A stretch of DNA of 64,000 nt from Cytomitobacter sp965233735 (GCA_965233735.1 OZ247501.1:124001-188000), one strand, 5' to 3'; shown: positions 35,610-45,392, counted from the first letter of the stretch. Notes: a model not told the origin generated them from the letters alone. Program-made: numbers and translations.

Positions 35610-35974
35610 ATAATAAAAATATAACATTTGAAGAAATTATAACAGAATTAGAAAATATATCTTTGCAATTAGAGAAAGGATCTATGCCTTTGAATAAAGC
35701 TGTGCAGAGCTATACAAAAGGTATAGAGCTTAAAAGCATTGCAGATAAGCAATTAAAAGATGCATATTTACAATTACAATCTGTACAAGAAAATAAAGAA
35801 ATTTCAAAATTTAGAGAACAAACAGGTTTGTTGTTTAGCAATTTAAAAAATATGGTAATTAAAAGCCTTGATAATGATGGTGAAAAAATTGACATTGACA
35901 GTATATTGGATATGTTCAAAGAGGATTTCAAAAATTTATATATTGAATGCTCTAATAATTCAATAAGCAAATAA
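35606..35974 (+). CDS. xseB: Exodeoxyribonuclease VII small subunit, extended
   Basis: I start at ATG 35606 because it forms an ATGA overlap with the preceding stop; an ATG at 35582 adds eight residues and overlaps by 28 bases. The first 70 residues match XseB (ITFEEIITELENISLQLEKGSMPLNKAVQSYTKGIEL in outline), the small helical partner of XseA. The usual protein is about 75-85 residues; this one has some 50 extra C-terminal residues (acidic, with DIDSILDMFKEDF) with no known role. xseA itself is at 16704-17981. Confidence 0.88.
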   Translation: MNNKNITFEEIITELENISLQLEKGSMPLNKAVQSYTKGIELKSIADKQLKDAYLQLQSVQENKEISKFREQTGLLFSNLKNMVIKSLDNDGEKIDIDSILDMFKEDFKNLYIECSNNSISK

Positions 35975-36024
35975 AGTAAGCGCAAACTCTGTTATGAGAG
36001 AATAAGATATGATATTAATTATAT

Positions 36025-36651
36025 GTGTTTAATCTTAGTCAGGATGGCATTAAAGTTGCAAAAATAATTGTAGCAGGATTAATGTTAAGTTTTGTGTTAG
36101 GTAATTTTATTGCGTTTTTAGCAATTGGTGTAATACTTTTATTTAGAGATGAAAAAAGAGTTATTACTAATTACAATGCAGTGTTATCTCCATGTGATGG
36201 AATAATTTTATCAATTGATAAAAATGTAGAGTTTAATTTATCTGATAAATATAAAGAGCAAAAATGGAATAAGATTACTATTTTGAATGGAATTTTAGAT
36301 ATTCATGTAAGCAGAATGCCTATTTCTGGAGAAATAGATGAAGTTGTATTTTCTCCTGGAGATTCTAGAGATAATTATATATATAAGCAAAATGAGAAGA
36401 TTTCCATTTTAGTTTCTGGTAAAATAAAGTGTATTCTTTCTCATTCTGTGGATAGTGTTTTTCATTTTGTTTCTTGCAAAGTGAAGAAAAGTGATCAAGT
36501 GGAAATAGGTTCTACATATGCTAATAATACATTAGGAGCAACTGTTGAAATTTATCTTCCAATTAATGTTGAAATTTGTGTGAATGAAGGTCAAAAAATG
36601 ATTGCAAGTGAGACTTTGCTTACAAAAGAAATGAAGCAGGCAATAAAATGA
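36025..36651 (+). CDS. Phosphatidylserine decarboxylase homologue lacking pyruvoyl serine
   Basis: The start is GTG. The 208-residue product is a paralogue of the next gene and keeps the fold markers: membrane segments near the N-terminus, LLFRDEKRVI, SPCDGIILSI, DIHVSRMPISGEIDE and GSTYANNTLGATVEIYLP. At the self-cleavage site the family Gly-Ser (FGS in the neighbour) reads Gly-Ala, at about residue 172, in an ungapped 21-residue alignment. Without that serine the protein cannot form its own pyruvoyl cofactor. It may be an inactive partner or regulator of the second copy. It overlaps that gene by four bases. Confidence 0.75.
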   Translation: MFNLSQDGIKVAKIIVAGLMLSFVLGNFIAFLAIGVILLFRDEKRVITNYNAVLSPCDGIILSIDKNVEFNLSDKYKEQKWNKITILNGILDIHVSRMPISGEIDEVVFSPGDSRDNYIYKQNEKISILVSGKIKCILSHSVDSVFHFVSCKVKKSDQVEIGSTYANNTLGATVEIYLPINVEICVNEGQKMIASETLLTKEMKQAIK

Positions 36652-37304
36652 TTAAAAGAAAATTTATGGATAAAGTGAGATCTGATGGTTATAGTACTAT
36701 TTTGGTATCTTTTGCTTTAACAATTGCATTTTTTTATTACAGTTATTATATGGGCTTATTTGGAATTAGTATTACAGCGTTTTGTATATGGTTTTTTAGA
36801 GATCCAGACAGAGTTATTCCTAAAATTGAAAATATTATTGTTAGTCCTGCAGATGGAATTGTTGTTGATATAGAACATGGAGTTGAATCTCCAGACTTTA
36901 ATGATGGGAAAAAATGGACTAGAATTGGAATTTTTCTAAGATTATCTGATGTTCATGTAAATAGATTTCCTATTAGTGGAGAAATTATAGAAAAAAAATA
37001 TGAAGAAGGTAAATTTGGATTTGCATGGGGAAAACAAACTCATATGAAAAATGAAAGATTAGCAATATTCATTAAAGGATTTGTAGAGTGTATAGTTGTT
37101 CAAATTGCTGGTTTTATCGCTAGAAGAATAGTAACTGATATTGAGGGTAATAATGAAGCAATAATTGGAAAAACCTATGGAATGATAAAATTTGGAAGCA
37201 GAATGGATACTTATTTTCCAGAAGGAATGATTATTAATATTAAAAAAAGACAAACTGTTGTAGCTGGAGAAACAATTTTAGCTAGTAAATCTGAGTTAGA
37301 TTAA
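36648..37304 (+). CDS. psd: Phosphatidylserine decarboxylase
   Basis: Psd makes phosphatidylethanolamine from phosphatidylserine at the inner membrane. The 218-residue product is of the short, archaeal/alphaproteobacterial type: two N-terminal hydrophobic segments, WFFRDPDRVIP, SPADGIVVDI, LSDVHVNRFPISGEI, RIVTDIEGNNEAIIGKTYG and KFGSRMDTYFPEG. The serine at about residue 184 in FGS is the expected cleavage and pyruvoyl site. It is between the serine-less paralogue and pssA, with the stop codon directly followed by the pssA ATG, so the three probably form one operon. Confidence 0.93.
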   Translation: MIKRKFMDKVRSDGYSTILVSFALTIAFFYYSYYMGLFGISITAFCIWFFRDPDRVIPKIENIIVSPADGIVVDIEHGVESPDFNDGKKWTRIGIFLRLSDVHVNRFPISGEIIEKKYEEGKFGFAWGKQTHMKNERLAIFIKGFVECIVVQIAGFIARRIVTDIEGNNEAIIGKTYGMIKFGSRMDTYFPEGMIINIKKRQTVVAGETILASKSELD

Positions 37305-38042
37305 ATGAAAAATAATTTAATGAAAAATAATAAGAAAATGAAGAATTTTTTCAAAGATAGGGTTTTTTTAATTCCAAGCTTCATTACATCTATATCTATT
37401 TGTTTGGGTATGCATGCAATTTATATATTAAACCAAGGAATAGAGTATTCTATTTTATGTATTTGTGCTGCTGCTTTTATTGATGGTATTGATGGACGAG
37501 TTGCTCGTTATTTAAATAGCGCTTCAGAATTTGGAAAAACTATTGATTCTTTAGCTGATTTTTTAAGTTTTTCTATATCCCCTGCCCTTATATTATATTT
37601 TTATAAATTAAGCACTTGGATTAGTTTTGGATGGTCATGTTGTATATTTTTTGTTTTATGCATGGCTTTCAGATTAGCAAGATTTTCTACATCAAAAGAA
37701 AATGTAGAAACATTTACAGGTATTCCAGCTCCTGCAGCAGGATTGTTAGTATTTTTTCCTGTGATTGTAGAAAAAATTTTAAACATTAGTTTTCACCCTT
37801 CTGTTTTTGCCCTGTGGATATTATTGGTTGCATTTGGAATGATAGGTAAATTCAGGACAATTGCTATAAATAGAATAAAAATAAATAAACGCACTAACCA
37901 TATTGTTTTTGGTATATGTGCTTTTATTATTGTAATGGCTATAACCTACTTGTGGTTAACAGCATTTATTATAGGATTGATTTATTGCGCATATATACTG
38001 CATGCAGTTAGCAAATACCAAAAATTCGATTCAGAAATTTAA
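37305..38042 (+). CDS. pssA: CDP-diacylglycerol--serine O-phosphatidyltransferase
   Basis: PssA makes phosphatidylserine from CDP-diacylglycerol and serine, feeding the Psd step encoded just upstream. The 245-residue membrane protein has the CDP-alcohol phosphotransferase signature with all aspartates and the spaced Gly/Arg: DGIDGRVARYLNSASEFGKTID followed by SLADF. Six or so further membrane helices follow. The N-terminus (MKNNLMKNNKKMKNFFKDRV) offers three possible methionines; the first abuts the psd stop codon. Confidence 0.94.
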   Translation: MKNNLMKNNKKMKNFFKDRVFLIPSFITSISICLGMHAIYILNQGIEYSILCICAAAFIDGIDGRVARYLNSASEFGKTIDSLADFLSFSISPALILYFYKLSTWISFGWSCCIFFVLCMAFRLARFSTSKENVETFTGIPAPAAGLLVFFPVIVEKILNISFHPSVFALWILLVAFGMIGKFRTIAINRIKINKRTNHIVFGICAFIIVMAITYLWLTAFIIGLIYCAYILHAVSKYQKFDSEI

Positions 38043-38088
38043 TTTTTTTATTCACTAACTATTTATTTATTTCAAATTTCAATATTAA

Positions 38089-41000
38089 TTATTTGCTTGA
38101 TGAGCTATTGCTTCTATTGCTACTGCTGGAAATTTTTGCTTTTGAAGAGTTTGTGTGTGTATTTATGCCCTTTCCACTTCCAGTTGATTTTTTTGATGAA
38201 ATAGCGATGTTTGATGAAGATTTTTCATTATTTTCTTTTTCTAATCTTTGAGCTTTTACTAATACTGTTAAAGCCTTTTTTATTTCATTACGATCATTTG
38301 ATTTTGGGTTTATTGATTTTAATTCTTCGTTTAATTTATTTTTTTGATTTGAATTCAATCTGCTTATTGTTCTTTTTGCAGCATCTATATTCCCTGACAG
38401 AATACTTCTTATTTTTGCACTATCTTTATTCAACTCTGCTTCCGCCTTTTTGTAAGCTATTGAAACATCATGCTTTATGCTAGAAGTTTGAGATATAGGA
38501 GTTTTAGGTGAATCTAACTCTTCTGACTGAACTTTTGAAGATGTTGACACTGTTAATGAATTACGATTTCTTTTAGCTTTTAAATAAGATTCTTTCAATT
38601 CATTATATTCATTACTTTCATCATTTTTAATTTTTGCTCTAGAATTATCTTCTGTATTATTTAAATTTTCATTTTTCTTTAATTTTACGTATTTGTTCAA
38701 GTCATTAAATCTACTTCTTAATAAAGATTGATTATTTTCATTTTTTAAATTTATAATTTTTTCTTCATTTTTAGTTATTTGTTCATTTTTTATAATATTA
38801 TTTTCTTTTAAAGAATTTCTTTCAGTTTCTTCTGCATTTTGAATTTTCATTCTATTTTCACTTTTTTCATTGTTTTTATTTGATATTACTTTTCTTCTTC
38901 TTTTTGGATCAACTTTGAATGATTGTTCCACAGCCTTAACTTTAGGCATTTTTTGCTTTAAATTCTCTGTGTTTTTTTTTTGACTTATAGAGTTGTTATC
39001 TTTATCATCTTTTGAAAAAAGTTCTCTTCCTTTAGGAGCTGAATTATTTGTTTTTATTGTTTTGGGAGTGCTAATGCCTCCTAATCTTTTTTGAACAATT
39101 ATAGGAGAAGGATTTGCTACTAATGAGTTTGAATTGTTTCTTTCTTCAATTTGTTCGTATGACTTCCCTTCAATGTTTAAAGATTCTGTTGATGGGCTAT
39201 TATTATAAATTTGTTGATTGTTTTTCAAATTAGAGTTATTTATTATTTTTATAATTTCATCATGATTTCCATGATTTTGTGCATTTTTCAGTATTTGAAA
39301 TAAATTCTGATCTTTTTGTTGTTTTGCTAATTTTATAGCTTGTGTAACATCAATTGTTTGTGCACTTGTATCAGAAGCATTATTTGCAGGAACTAATTCT
39401 CCAGAAGTTTTAGATCTTAAAGATATTGCCTTTATAGCATTGTTATTTTTATCATCTTTTGAAAAAAGCTCTCTTCCTTTAGGAGCTGAATTATTTGTTT
39501 TTATTGTTTTGGGAGTGCTAATGCCTCCTAATCTTTTTTGAACAATTATAGGAGAAGGATTTGCTACTAATGAGTTTGAATTGTTTCTTTCTTCAATTTG
39601 TTTGTATGACTTCCCTTCAATGTTTAAAGATTCTGTTGGTGAGTTATTATTATAAATTTGTTGATTGTTTTTCAAATTAGAGTTATTTATTATTTTTATA
39701 ATTTCATCGTGATTTCCATGATTTTGTGCATTTTTCAGCATTTTAAATAAATCCTGATCTTTTTGTTGTTTTGCTAATTTTATGGCTTGTGTAACATCAA
39801 TTGTTTGAGAACTTGTATCAGCAGCATTATTTGCAGGAATTAATTCTCCAGAAGTTTTAGATCTTAAAGATATTGCCTTTATAGCGTTGTTATTTTTATC
39901 ATCTTTTGAAAGAAGCTCTCTTCCTTTAGGAGCTGAGTTATTTGTTTTTTTATTCAATTCATTTGACTTGATCAAGATATTTTTATCAATATATTCTTTT
40001 TCATTTGTTTTTATATTTTGAATTATTTTATTAGATTTATAATTTTTTAGTTTATCAAAATAATTTTTGCGTAAATTATTTGCATTGTTTTTTTCAACAT
40101 ATTTAACAAGTTTATCTTTATTATCATTATTGATATTTATTTTTTGAGTTGTAGAATTTGATGACTCTGCTAAAATTGGACGATCTTGTTTTTGAACTAG
40201 TGTATCTTCATAATTGATTAAATCAGGACTTTTATCTTTTTTGTTTTTTATTTGACTACCTTGCTCTTTTAATTCAACACGAGAAGTTTGCGTACTGCTT
40301 TCTTCTGATGGTTTTTTCATTCTATATGATGTTGATTTTAACCTTTCTATTAAAATTGGCTTGTGCTTATTTAGAATTGTTTGTTTTTCAGATGCTATTA
40401 AAGGGGTCATTTCATTTGATGAAGAATTATTTATAGGAACTAATTCTACAGAATTTATTTTATTAGATCTATAATTTTTTAGTTTATCAAAATAATTTTT
40501 GCGTAAATTATTTGCATTGTTTTTTTCAACATATTTAGCAAGTTTATCTTCATTATCATTATTGATATTTATTTTTTGAGTTGTAGAATTTGATGACTCT
40601 GCTAAAATTGGACGATCTTGTTTTTGAACTAGTGTATCTTCATAATTGATTAAATCAGGACTTTTATCTTTTTTGTTTTTTATTTGACTACCTTGCTCTT
40701 TTAATTCAACACGAGAAGTTTGCGTACTGCTTTCTTCTGATGGTTTTTTCATTCTATATGATGTTGATTTTAACCTTTCTATTAAAATTGGCTTGTGCTT
40801 ATTTAGAATTGTTTGTTTTTCAGATGCTATTAAAGGGGCCATTTCATTTGATGAAGAATCTGAACTAAGATTAAAATCAGACCCTGAATCACTTGACTTG
40901 TAGCTAAGAGATTTGCTTTTAGATCTTGCTAACGATCTAAATCTAGGTTTTTGATTTGTAGTATGGCTATCACCTGTTTCAGATGATGAGGGTATAGTCT

Positions 41001-41259
41001 CTTGATATGCAGGATTAACATATTGAGAATTTAGATTTTCTTCATTTTGCGCTAAATTTTTCTTAGTTAATTCAGGCTGTTTTTGACTTTCAGATTTTGA
41101 ATCATTTTTCATTGTTTTTTTTTGTTTTCCTTGGCATCCAATAGAATTGTAAAAAGAAGCACTTACATGTTTTAATGGCTTTTTCCTATTATGGTATTCT
41201 ATTTTTCTAGCAGAAATAATGGAAATCATAGCTAGCAAGCTGTAATAGATAAATTTCAT
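38089..41259 (-). CDS. Large exported protein with two internal tandem duplications
   Basis: The 1056-residue product has a signal peptide (MKFIYYSLLAMISIISA) and an AAGGAGA ribosome site. It is Ser/Asn/Lys/Glu-rich and probably mostly disordered or helical. One unit of 144 codons (containing APLIASEKQTILNKHKPILI) occurs twice at 40025-40861. A second unit of 149 codons (containing NSAPKGREL and VTQAIKLAKQQKD) occurs twice plus a partial third copy, at about 38995-39950. The C-terminal 200 residues end in a Ser/Lys-rich tail. No family is recognised. A cell-surface or secreted protein that changes by recombination between repeats is a reasonable hypothesis. Confidence 0.75.
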   Translation of the reverse strand: MKFIYYSLLAMISIISARKIEYHNRKKPLKHVSASFYNSIGCQGKQKKTMKNDSKSESQKQPELTKKNLAQNEENLNSQYVNPAYQETIPSSSETGDSHTTNQKPRFRSLARSKSKSLSYKSSDSGSDFNLSSDSSSNEMAPLIASEKQTILNKHKPILIERLKSTSYRMKKPSEESSTQTSRVELKEQGSQIKNKKDKSPDLINYEDTLVQKQDRPILAESSNSTTQKININNDNEDKLAKYVEKNNANNLRKNYFDKLKNYRSNKINSVELVPINNSSSNEMTPLIASEKQTILNKHKPILIERLKSTSYRMKKPSEESSTQTSRVELKEQGSQIKNKKDKSPDLINYEDTLVQKQDRPILAESSNSTTQKININNDNKDKLVKYVEKNNANNLRKNYFDKLKNYKSNKIIQNIKTNEKEYIDKNILIKSNELNKKTNNSAPKGRELLSKDDKNNNAIKAISLRSKTSGELIPANNAADTSSQTIDVTQAIKLAKQQKDQDLFKMLKNAQNHGNHDEIIKIINNSNLKNNQQIYNNNSPTESLNIEGKSYKQIEERNNSNSLVANPSPIIVQKRLGGISTPKTIKTNNSAPKGRELFSKDDKNNNAIKAISLRSKTSGELVPANNASDTSAQTIDVTQAIKLAKQQKDQNLFQILKNAQNHGNHDEIIKIINNSNLKNNQQIYNNSPSTESLNIEGKSYEQIEERNNSNSLVANPSPIIVQKRLGGISTPKTIKTNNSAPKGRELFSKDDKDNNSISQKKNTENLKQKMPKVKAVEQSFKVDPKRRRKVISNKNNEKSENRMKIQNAEETERNSLKENNIIKNEQITKNEEKIINLKNENNQSLLRSRFNDLNKYVKLKKNENLNNTEDNSRAKIKNDESNEYNELKESYLKAKRNRNSLTVSTSSKVQSEELDSPKTPISQTSSIKHDVSIAYKKAEAELNKDSAKIRSILSGNIDAAKRTISRLNSNQKNKLNEELKSINPKSNDRNEIKKALTVLVKAQRLEKENNEKSSSNIAISSKKSTGSGKGINTHTNSSKAKISSSSNRSNSSSSK
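38995..39950 (-). repeat. Direct repeat, 447-bp period, two copies plus part
   Basis: The marker AGGAGCTGA occurs at 39034, 39481 and 39928, each 447 bases (149 codons) apart, and the sequence between is nearly identical. It lies in the same gene as the 432-bp repeat but is unrelated to it in sequence. Confidence 0.85.
40025..40861 (-). repeat. Direct repeat, 432-bp period, two copies
   Basis: Two nearly identical stretches, about 40025-40429 and 40457-40861, are offset by exactly 432 bases (checked at two anchor points) inside the 1056-residue gene. The period is 144 codons, so the frame is kept. Only a few substitutions separate the copies, suggesting recent duplication or gene conversion. 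Confidence 0.85.
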
Positions 41260-41421
41260 TACTTATCTCCTTATTGTAATATTATAATTTATTCTAATGT
41301 ATACTTTGTTAACTTTGATTTTAATTAAAAGATTATGTTGTTTTATAGGAAATAAGTTGTAATTAAGATTCTATTTTTATGAACTTTATTTTAATTGTTA
41401 AGTTGAGAATTTTAGAGTATG

Positions 41422-43875
41422 TCAACCTAGTTTTGACATCACATCATAAATAAATGCGCTATACTCATTTGATTTAGAATAAGTACCTAGTGTAGTAAAA
41501 ATATTTTCTATTTTTTCTTGTGTATCGCTATCTATAGACTTTGATCCTATAAATTTTTCTAACTCATTTTTATATTTTATATCTGCTTTGTCAATTTCTA
41601 TATTTAAGGACTTAAGCTCTGCGATGTTATTTGTAATAGCATTATCTGCAGCTGAGTTTAGTTCAGCCATTGCGGTGTTTAAATCATCTGAAAAAAATAT
41701 TTCACGTAAATATGGATTTTCATTTGTTAAATTAAATGATTCAATGGAATTTAACATGTTGTTAACTGTTGTTTCCAATTTGTATAACTCTTGTGCTTTC
41801 TCAATATCACCGTCATCAACCATACCAAAGTTAAAGTGGCTCAAAACACTTCTTATTTCACGAATATTGTTATCAATAAAAGTTTTTTGAAAACCTTGAA
41901 AAGCACCAATATTACTGTTTGTTGCACTTGAAATACTATCTGTTTCATCTGCAACATTTTCGCTCATTTCTAATAAAGACTTTGATATGACTGAAATTAT
42001 TTTTCTATTTTCAAAATACTCATCTAATCTTGCTTTAGAAAATTCATCAATCTTAAACAAACTGGCTAAAGTAGACAATATACCACTAGTATCTTTTATA
42101 TCTATCTTAACATCTGTTAATAAATTAGTTTTGAAATCATTAAATTGGTCATTTGATTCAACTTCAGCTTCAAATTCATTAAATATTGATTGAAATATCT
42201 CACTTCTAGCTTTTAACCCTAATTCTAAGACTGAAAATTCTTCTTCAAGGTTTGCTAAAGCAGTGCTAATATATTCCATGGCTAAATCTTTGACTGCTAC
42301 TTCTAAGTTGTTTTTTAATTCATTATCTGCTACAGAGTCAGCATTAACACCAGCTTGAAAAGCAAATTTTCTTGCATCTTCATATTTTGATTCTTGAGAT
42401 GCATTATATGCTTGATTAAGTATATCTAGTGAAGTTCCTTGCAATTCTGACCTTAATGCTATTAAATTTGAAATGTCATCATAGTTTAAATCAGCTTTTT
42501 CTTTGAATAATATATCAAAATATGCATCTGCTTTCTGCTTAGCATTTTTATCATCAATAGAACCAGTGTTATCATCTATAAATGTGCTCATTATTGATAA
42601 ATTAGAAATAGAAAAGTCTGTAGCTTTTTGAGATGATTCTTTGAAAAACAATTTTACTGAATTATTATAGTGATTGATTAAATTTTCTGTCAAAGATTTA
42701 GTAGAAATGATAATATCGCTTACTCCGGCTTTAAAATTCTCATATGTTGATGCATCTAAGATATCAGAATCATTCTTAAATTCCGATTTATCTAAATTAA
42801 GAAAGGTTTCAATGTTATTAAAATCATTATCACTTGGTAACAAGCTTATATCCTTGAGATAAATATTCTTTAATAAACCCTTAACTGATTGAACGTTGTC
42901 ATCATCGTTATAATTAGCTTTAACTAATTCAATCAGTTCATCATCATTGCCATGTAATTTTTCTGCTATATGAGCATTTGTTAATGTATCTGAAAGCATT
43001 TCTATAGCTTTAAAATTTTCTTCAACCTCTTTCAAAGAATAAGCACTAACCCACAAGCTCTCAATCATCTTTTTATATTTTTGTGAGAACTCTTCTTTTG
43101 TTAAATTAGGGGCTACAAGATTAATATTGTAAATTTCAGTTCTTAATGATGTAAAATTATCAATAATAGGAGTGATATGTTCCATTCCCATTTTTTTAAT
43201 ATTAGCATTGCTTAAATTTGCTTTTGCATCAATTAGATCTTCTAAAGAACTGCTGCCTAGCAATGTTTCTTTTATTGCATCGTTTGTTGCAGCTAATCTT
43301 TGCAATTCATATAATGCTTCTTGGACGCCTTCTGTGCTTAGATCTGTTTTGTTAACATATGCAGGAGCTATGCTTTGAACAAAGTGTCTGAATTCTAACT
43401 TATCAATTTTACCTGAGTCACTTTTAAAGCTATTTGTTAAAGAACTAATAGAATCTTTATTAATTCCTGCTTTTTTAACTACCGCCAAAGCCTCTTCTTC
43501 TGAAAAAGCTGAAGCAGTGTTATTTATAAAATCAACTGGTTTAGTTGTATTTAAAGCTTGATATGAAATATGTTGAAGAATTTGAGTATCTTTTAAGTAT
43601 TCTCCTGTTAAGATTTTTGATTTTTCTTCTGCAGTTAAATTATTTATATCTGAAATAGTTGTTCCTGAAGGAGCTTTGATTGAAAAATCTGCTCCTATAG
43701 CAAACACATTGCTTCCTTCAGCAAAAATCACTGCATTTGCATTTTCAACTGTACCTTTTTGTGTAAAAAAATCATTTGTTGCAATTTGTGCAATTGTTTC
43801 TGCTGAAACAACATTTTTAGCTTTTATGCTAGATATTGCAATCAAAGATAATAAAATTTTATTTATATGTTTCAT
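41422..43875 (-). CDS. Large exported acidic helical protein
   Basis: The 817-residue product has a signal peptide (MKHINKILLSLIAISSIKA) and a GGAGAG ribosome site. It is acidic and predicted by eye to be almost entirely helical. Around residue 145-165, LTNSFKSDSGKIDKLEFRHFV resembles a degenerate EF-hand loop (Gly, Ile and Glu in place, the first ligand missing). No family is recognised. It lies beside the repeat-rich exported protein on the same strand, and the two may be co-regulated secreted factors; there is a 162-base gap between them. The remainder of the gap shows no gene. Confidence 0.7.
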   Translation of the reverse strand: MKHINKILLSLIAISSIKAKNVVSAETIAQIATNDFFTQKGTVENANAVIFAEGSNVFAIGADFSIKAPSGTTISDINNLTAEEKSKILTGEYLKDTQILQHISYQALNTTKPVDFINNTASAFSEEEALAVVKKAGINKDSISSLTNSFKSDSGKIDKLEFRHFVQSIAPAYVNKTDLSTEGVQEALYELQRLAATNDAIKETLLGSSSLEDLIDAKANLSNANIKKMGMEHITPIIDNFTSLRTEIYNINLVAPNLTKEEFSQKYKKMIESLWVSAYSLKEVEENFKAIEMLSDTLTNAHIAEKLHGNDDELIELVKANYNDDDNVQSVKGLLKNIYLKDISLLPSDNDFNNIETFLNLDKSEFKNDSDILDASTYENFKAGVSDIIISTKSLTENLINHYNNSVKLFFKESSQKATDFSISNLSIMSTFIDDNTGSIDDKNAKQKADAYFDILFKEKADLNYDDISNLIALRSELQGTSLDILNQAYNASQESKYEDARKFAFQAGVNADSVADNELKNNLEVAVKDLAMEYISTALANLEEEFSVLELGLKARSEIFQSIFNEFEAEVESNDQFNDFKTNLLTDVKIDIKDTSGILSTLASLFKIDEFSKARLDEYFENRKIISVISKSLLEMSENVADETDSISSATNSNIGAFQGFQKTFIDNNIREIRSVLSHFNFGMVDDGDIEKAQELYKLETTVNNMLNSIESFNLTNENPYLREIFFSDDLNTAMAELNSAADNAITNNIAELKSLNIEIDKADIKYKNELEKFIGSKSIDSDTQEKIENIFTTLGTYSKSNEYSAFIYDVMSKLG

Positions 43876-43967
43876 TTTCTCTCCATTTATAAGTTATTTT
43901 CATATAAATATGTAAATTAATTGATAATAAATTTAATTGAAATTATGACTATTTTTAAGATGCTATT

Positions 43968-45044
43968 TCAAACATTGAATTTAAAATTGCAAATATCTCC
44001 ATCTTTGACTATATATTTTCTTCCTTCTTGCCTAACTTTTCCATTGGTTTTTGCTTCTTGGTGACCTTTGCACTCTATAAAATCATCATAAGAAATCACA
44101 TCTGCGCTAATGAAGCCCTTTTCAAAATCTGTATGAATCACGCCAGCAGCTTCTGGTGCTGTGGAATTTTTTTTAATTGGCCACCCTCTTGTTTCTTTTT
44201 CTCCTACTGTGAAGTAAGTGTGTAAATTAAGCAATTGATAACCAGTTCTAAGTACGGCATTTAAGCTATTTTCTTTTAAGCTATACATTTCATACATCTC
44301 TTTTTGGTCTTTTTCATCCAATTCTAGAAAATTTTCTTCTAACTTTGCTGAAACAGGTATTATTATTTCATTAGGGTATTCTTTTTTTAAATCATTTAAA
44401 TAATTATTTCCTTTAATAAGATCATCTTCATGCATATTTGCTATATAGAATTTTGGCAATATTGTTATTATTCCCATCCTTTTTAGCCAAACTTTATCAT
44501 CTTCATCAAAATTATGACTAGAAAGATATATGCCCTCTCCTAATAATTTTATAGTTTTTTTTGCTAAATCTACTTCTTTTGGATCTTTTTTATCTTTACT
44601 TTTTTTGCTAAGCCATTTTTCAAGTAACTCAATATCAGAAAGCATTAATTCTGTTTCTACTAACTGAATATCTGAAACAGGATCTACCCTATTCTCAACA
44701 TGCATAACATCTTTATCATCAAAACAACGAGCTACATGCATGATTAGATCTACTTGTCTAATATTGCCTAAGAATTGATTTCCTAGTCCTTGTCCTTGAC
44801 TTGCGCCTTTAATCAATCCAGCTATGTCTATGCAAGTTAAAGTTGGAGATATGATTTTTTTAGATTTTTCTAAGCTTGCTAGCTTTTCTAACCTTTCATC
44901 AGGAACAGAAATATGTCCTTTGTTAGGCTCTATAGTACAAAAGGCATAATTTGATGCCTCTGCTACAGCTTTTTTGATTAATACATTAAATAAAGTTGAT
45001 TTGCCAACATTCGGCAATCCAACACATCCACAAGAAAATCCCAT
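43968..45044 (-). CDS. ychF: Ribosome-binding GTPase/ATPase YchF
   Basis: YchF is a universally conserved Obg-family P-loop protein that prefers ATP and binds ribosomes. The 358-residue product has Walker A GLPNVGKSTLFNVL, FCTIEPNKGHISVPDERL, the G3 segment DIAGLIKGASQGQGLGNQFL, the specificity segment IANMHEDD (normal NxxE replacing NKxD), and the C-terminal TGS domain (YFTVGEKETRGWPIKKNSTAPEAAGVIHTDFE in outline). Length is normal. It is alone with trxA on the minus strand. Confidence 0.96.
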   Translation of the reverse strand: MGFSCGCVGLPNVGKSTLFNVLIKKAVAEASNYAFCTIEPNKGHISVPDERLEKLASLEKSKKIISPTLTCIDIAGLIKGASQGQGLGNQFLGNIRQVDLIMHVARCFDDKDVMHVENRVDPVSDIQLVETELMLSDIELLEKWLSKKSKDKKDPKEVDLAKKTIKLLGEGIYLSSHNFDEDDKVWLKRMGIITILPKFYIANMHEDDLIKGNNYLNDLKKEYPNEIIIPVSAKLEENFLELDEKDQKEMYEMYSLKENSLNAVLRTGYQLLNLHTYFTVGEKETRGWPIKKNSTAPEAAGVIHTDFEKGFISADVISYDDFIECKGHQEAKTNGKVRQEGRKYIVKDGDICNFKFNV

Positions 45045-45077
45045 GATGCTTATTATAGATTTATATCTATAAAAATA

Positions 45078-45392
45078 CTATATATTGCTTTCAATCCAAT
45101 TTTTGAAAGATTGAGAATCCATTGGGCCTATTTTTCTATCTTCCTCTTCTCCATTTTTCAATAAAATTATTGTAGGAACGCTTCTTACAGAATAGCTTTG
45201 TGCAAAATTTTGATTTGAATCAACGTCAAATTTAAAAAAGCTAACGGATTTGAATTCTTTGGATACCTCTTCAAATGTAGGCATGAAGCTTACACATGGT
45301 TGGCACCATTCTGCCCAAAAATCAATAATTGCTATAGGCGTGCTTTTTAATTTCTCTATATTACTATCCGTTAATTCTATTACTTTGTGCAT
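45078..45392 (-). CDS. trxA: Thioredoxin with CQPC active site
   Basis: The 104-residue product is a standard thioredoxin fold: AIIDFWAEWCQPCVSFMP, FDVDSNQNFAQSYSVRSVPTII (with the cis-proline) and GPMDSQSFKNWIE. The active site is CQPC rather than the usual CGPC, which may change the redox potential. It reduces cytosolic disulfides, for example in ribonucleotide reductase. A CAGGAGG ribosome site precedes the ATG. It diverges from rpmI across a 133-base gap. Confidence 0.93.
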   Translation of the reverse strand: MHKVIELTDSNIEKLKSTPIAIIDFWAEWCQPCVSFMPTFEEVSKEFKSVSFFKFDVDSNQNFAQSYSVRSVPTIILLKNGEEEDRKIGPMDSQSFKNWIESNI

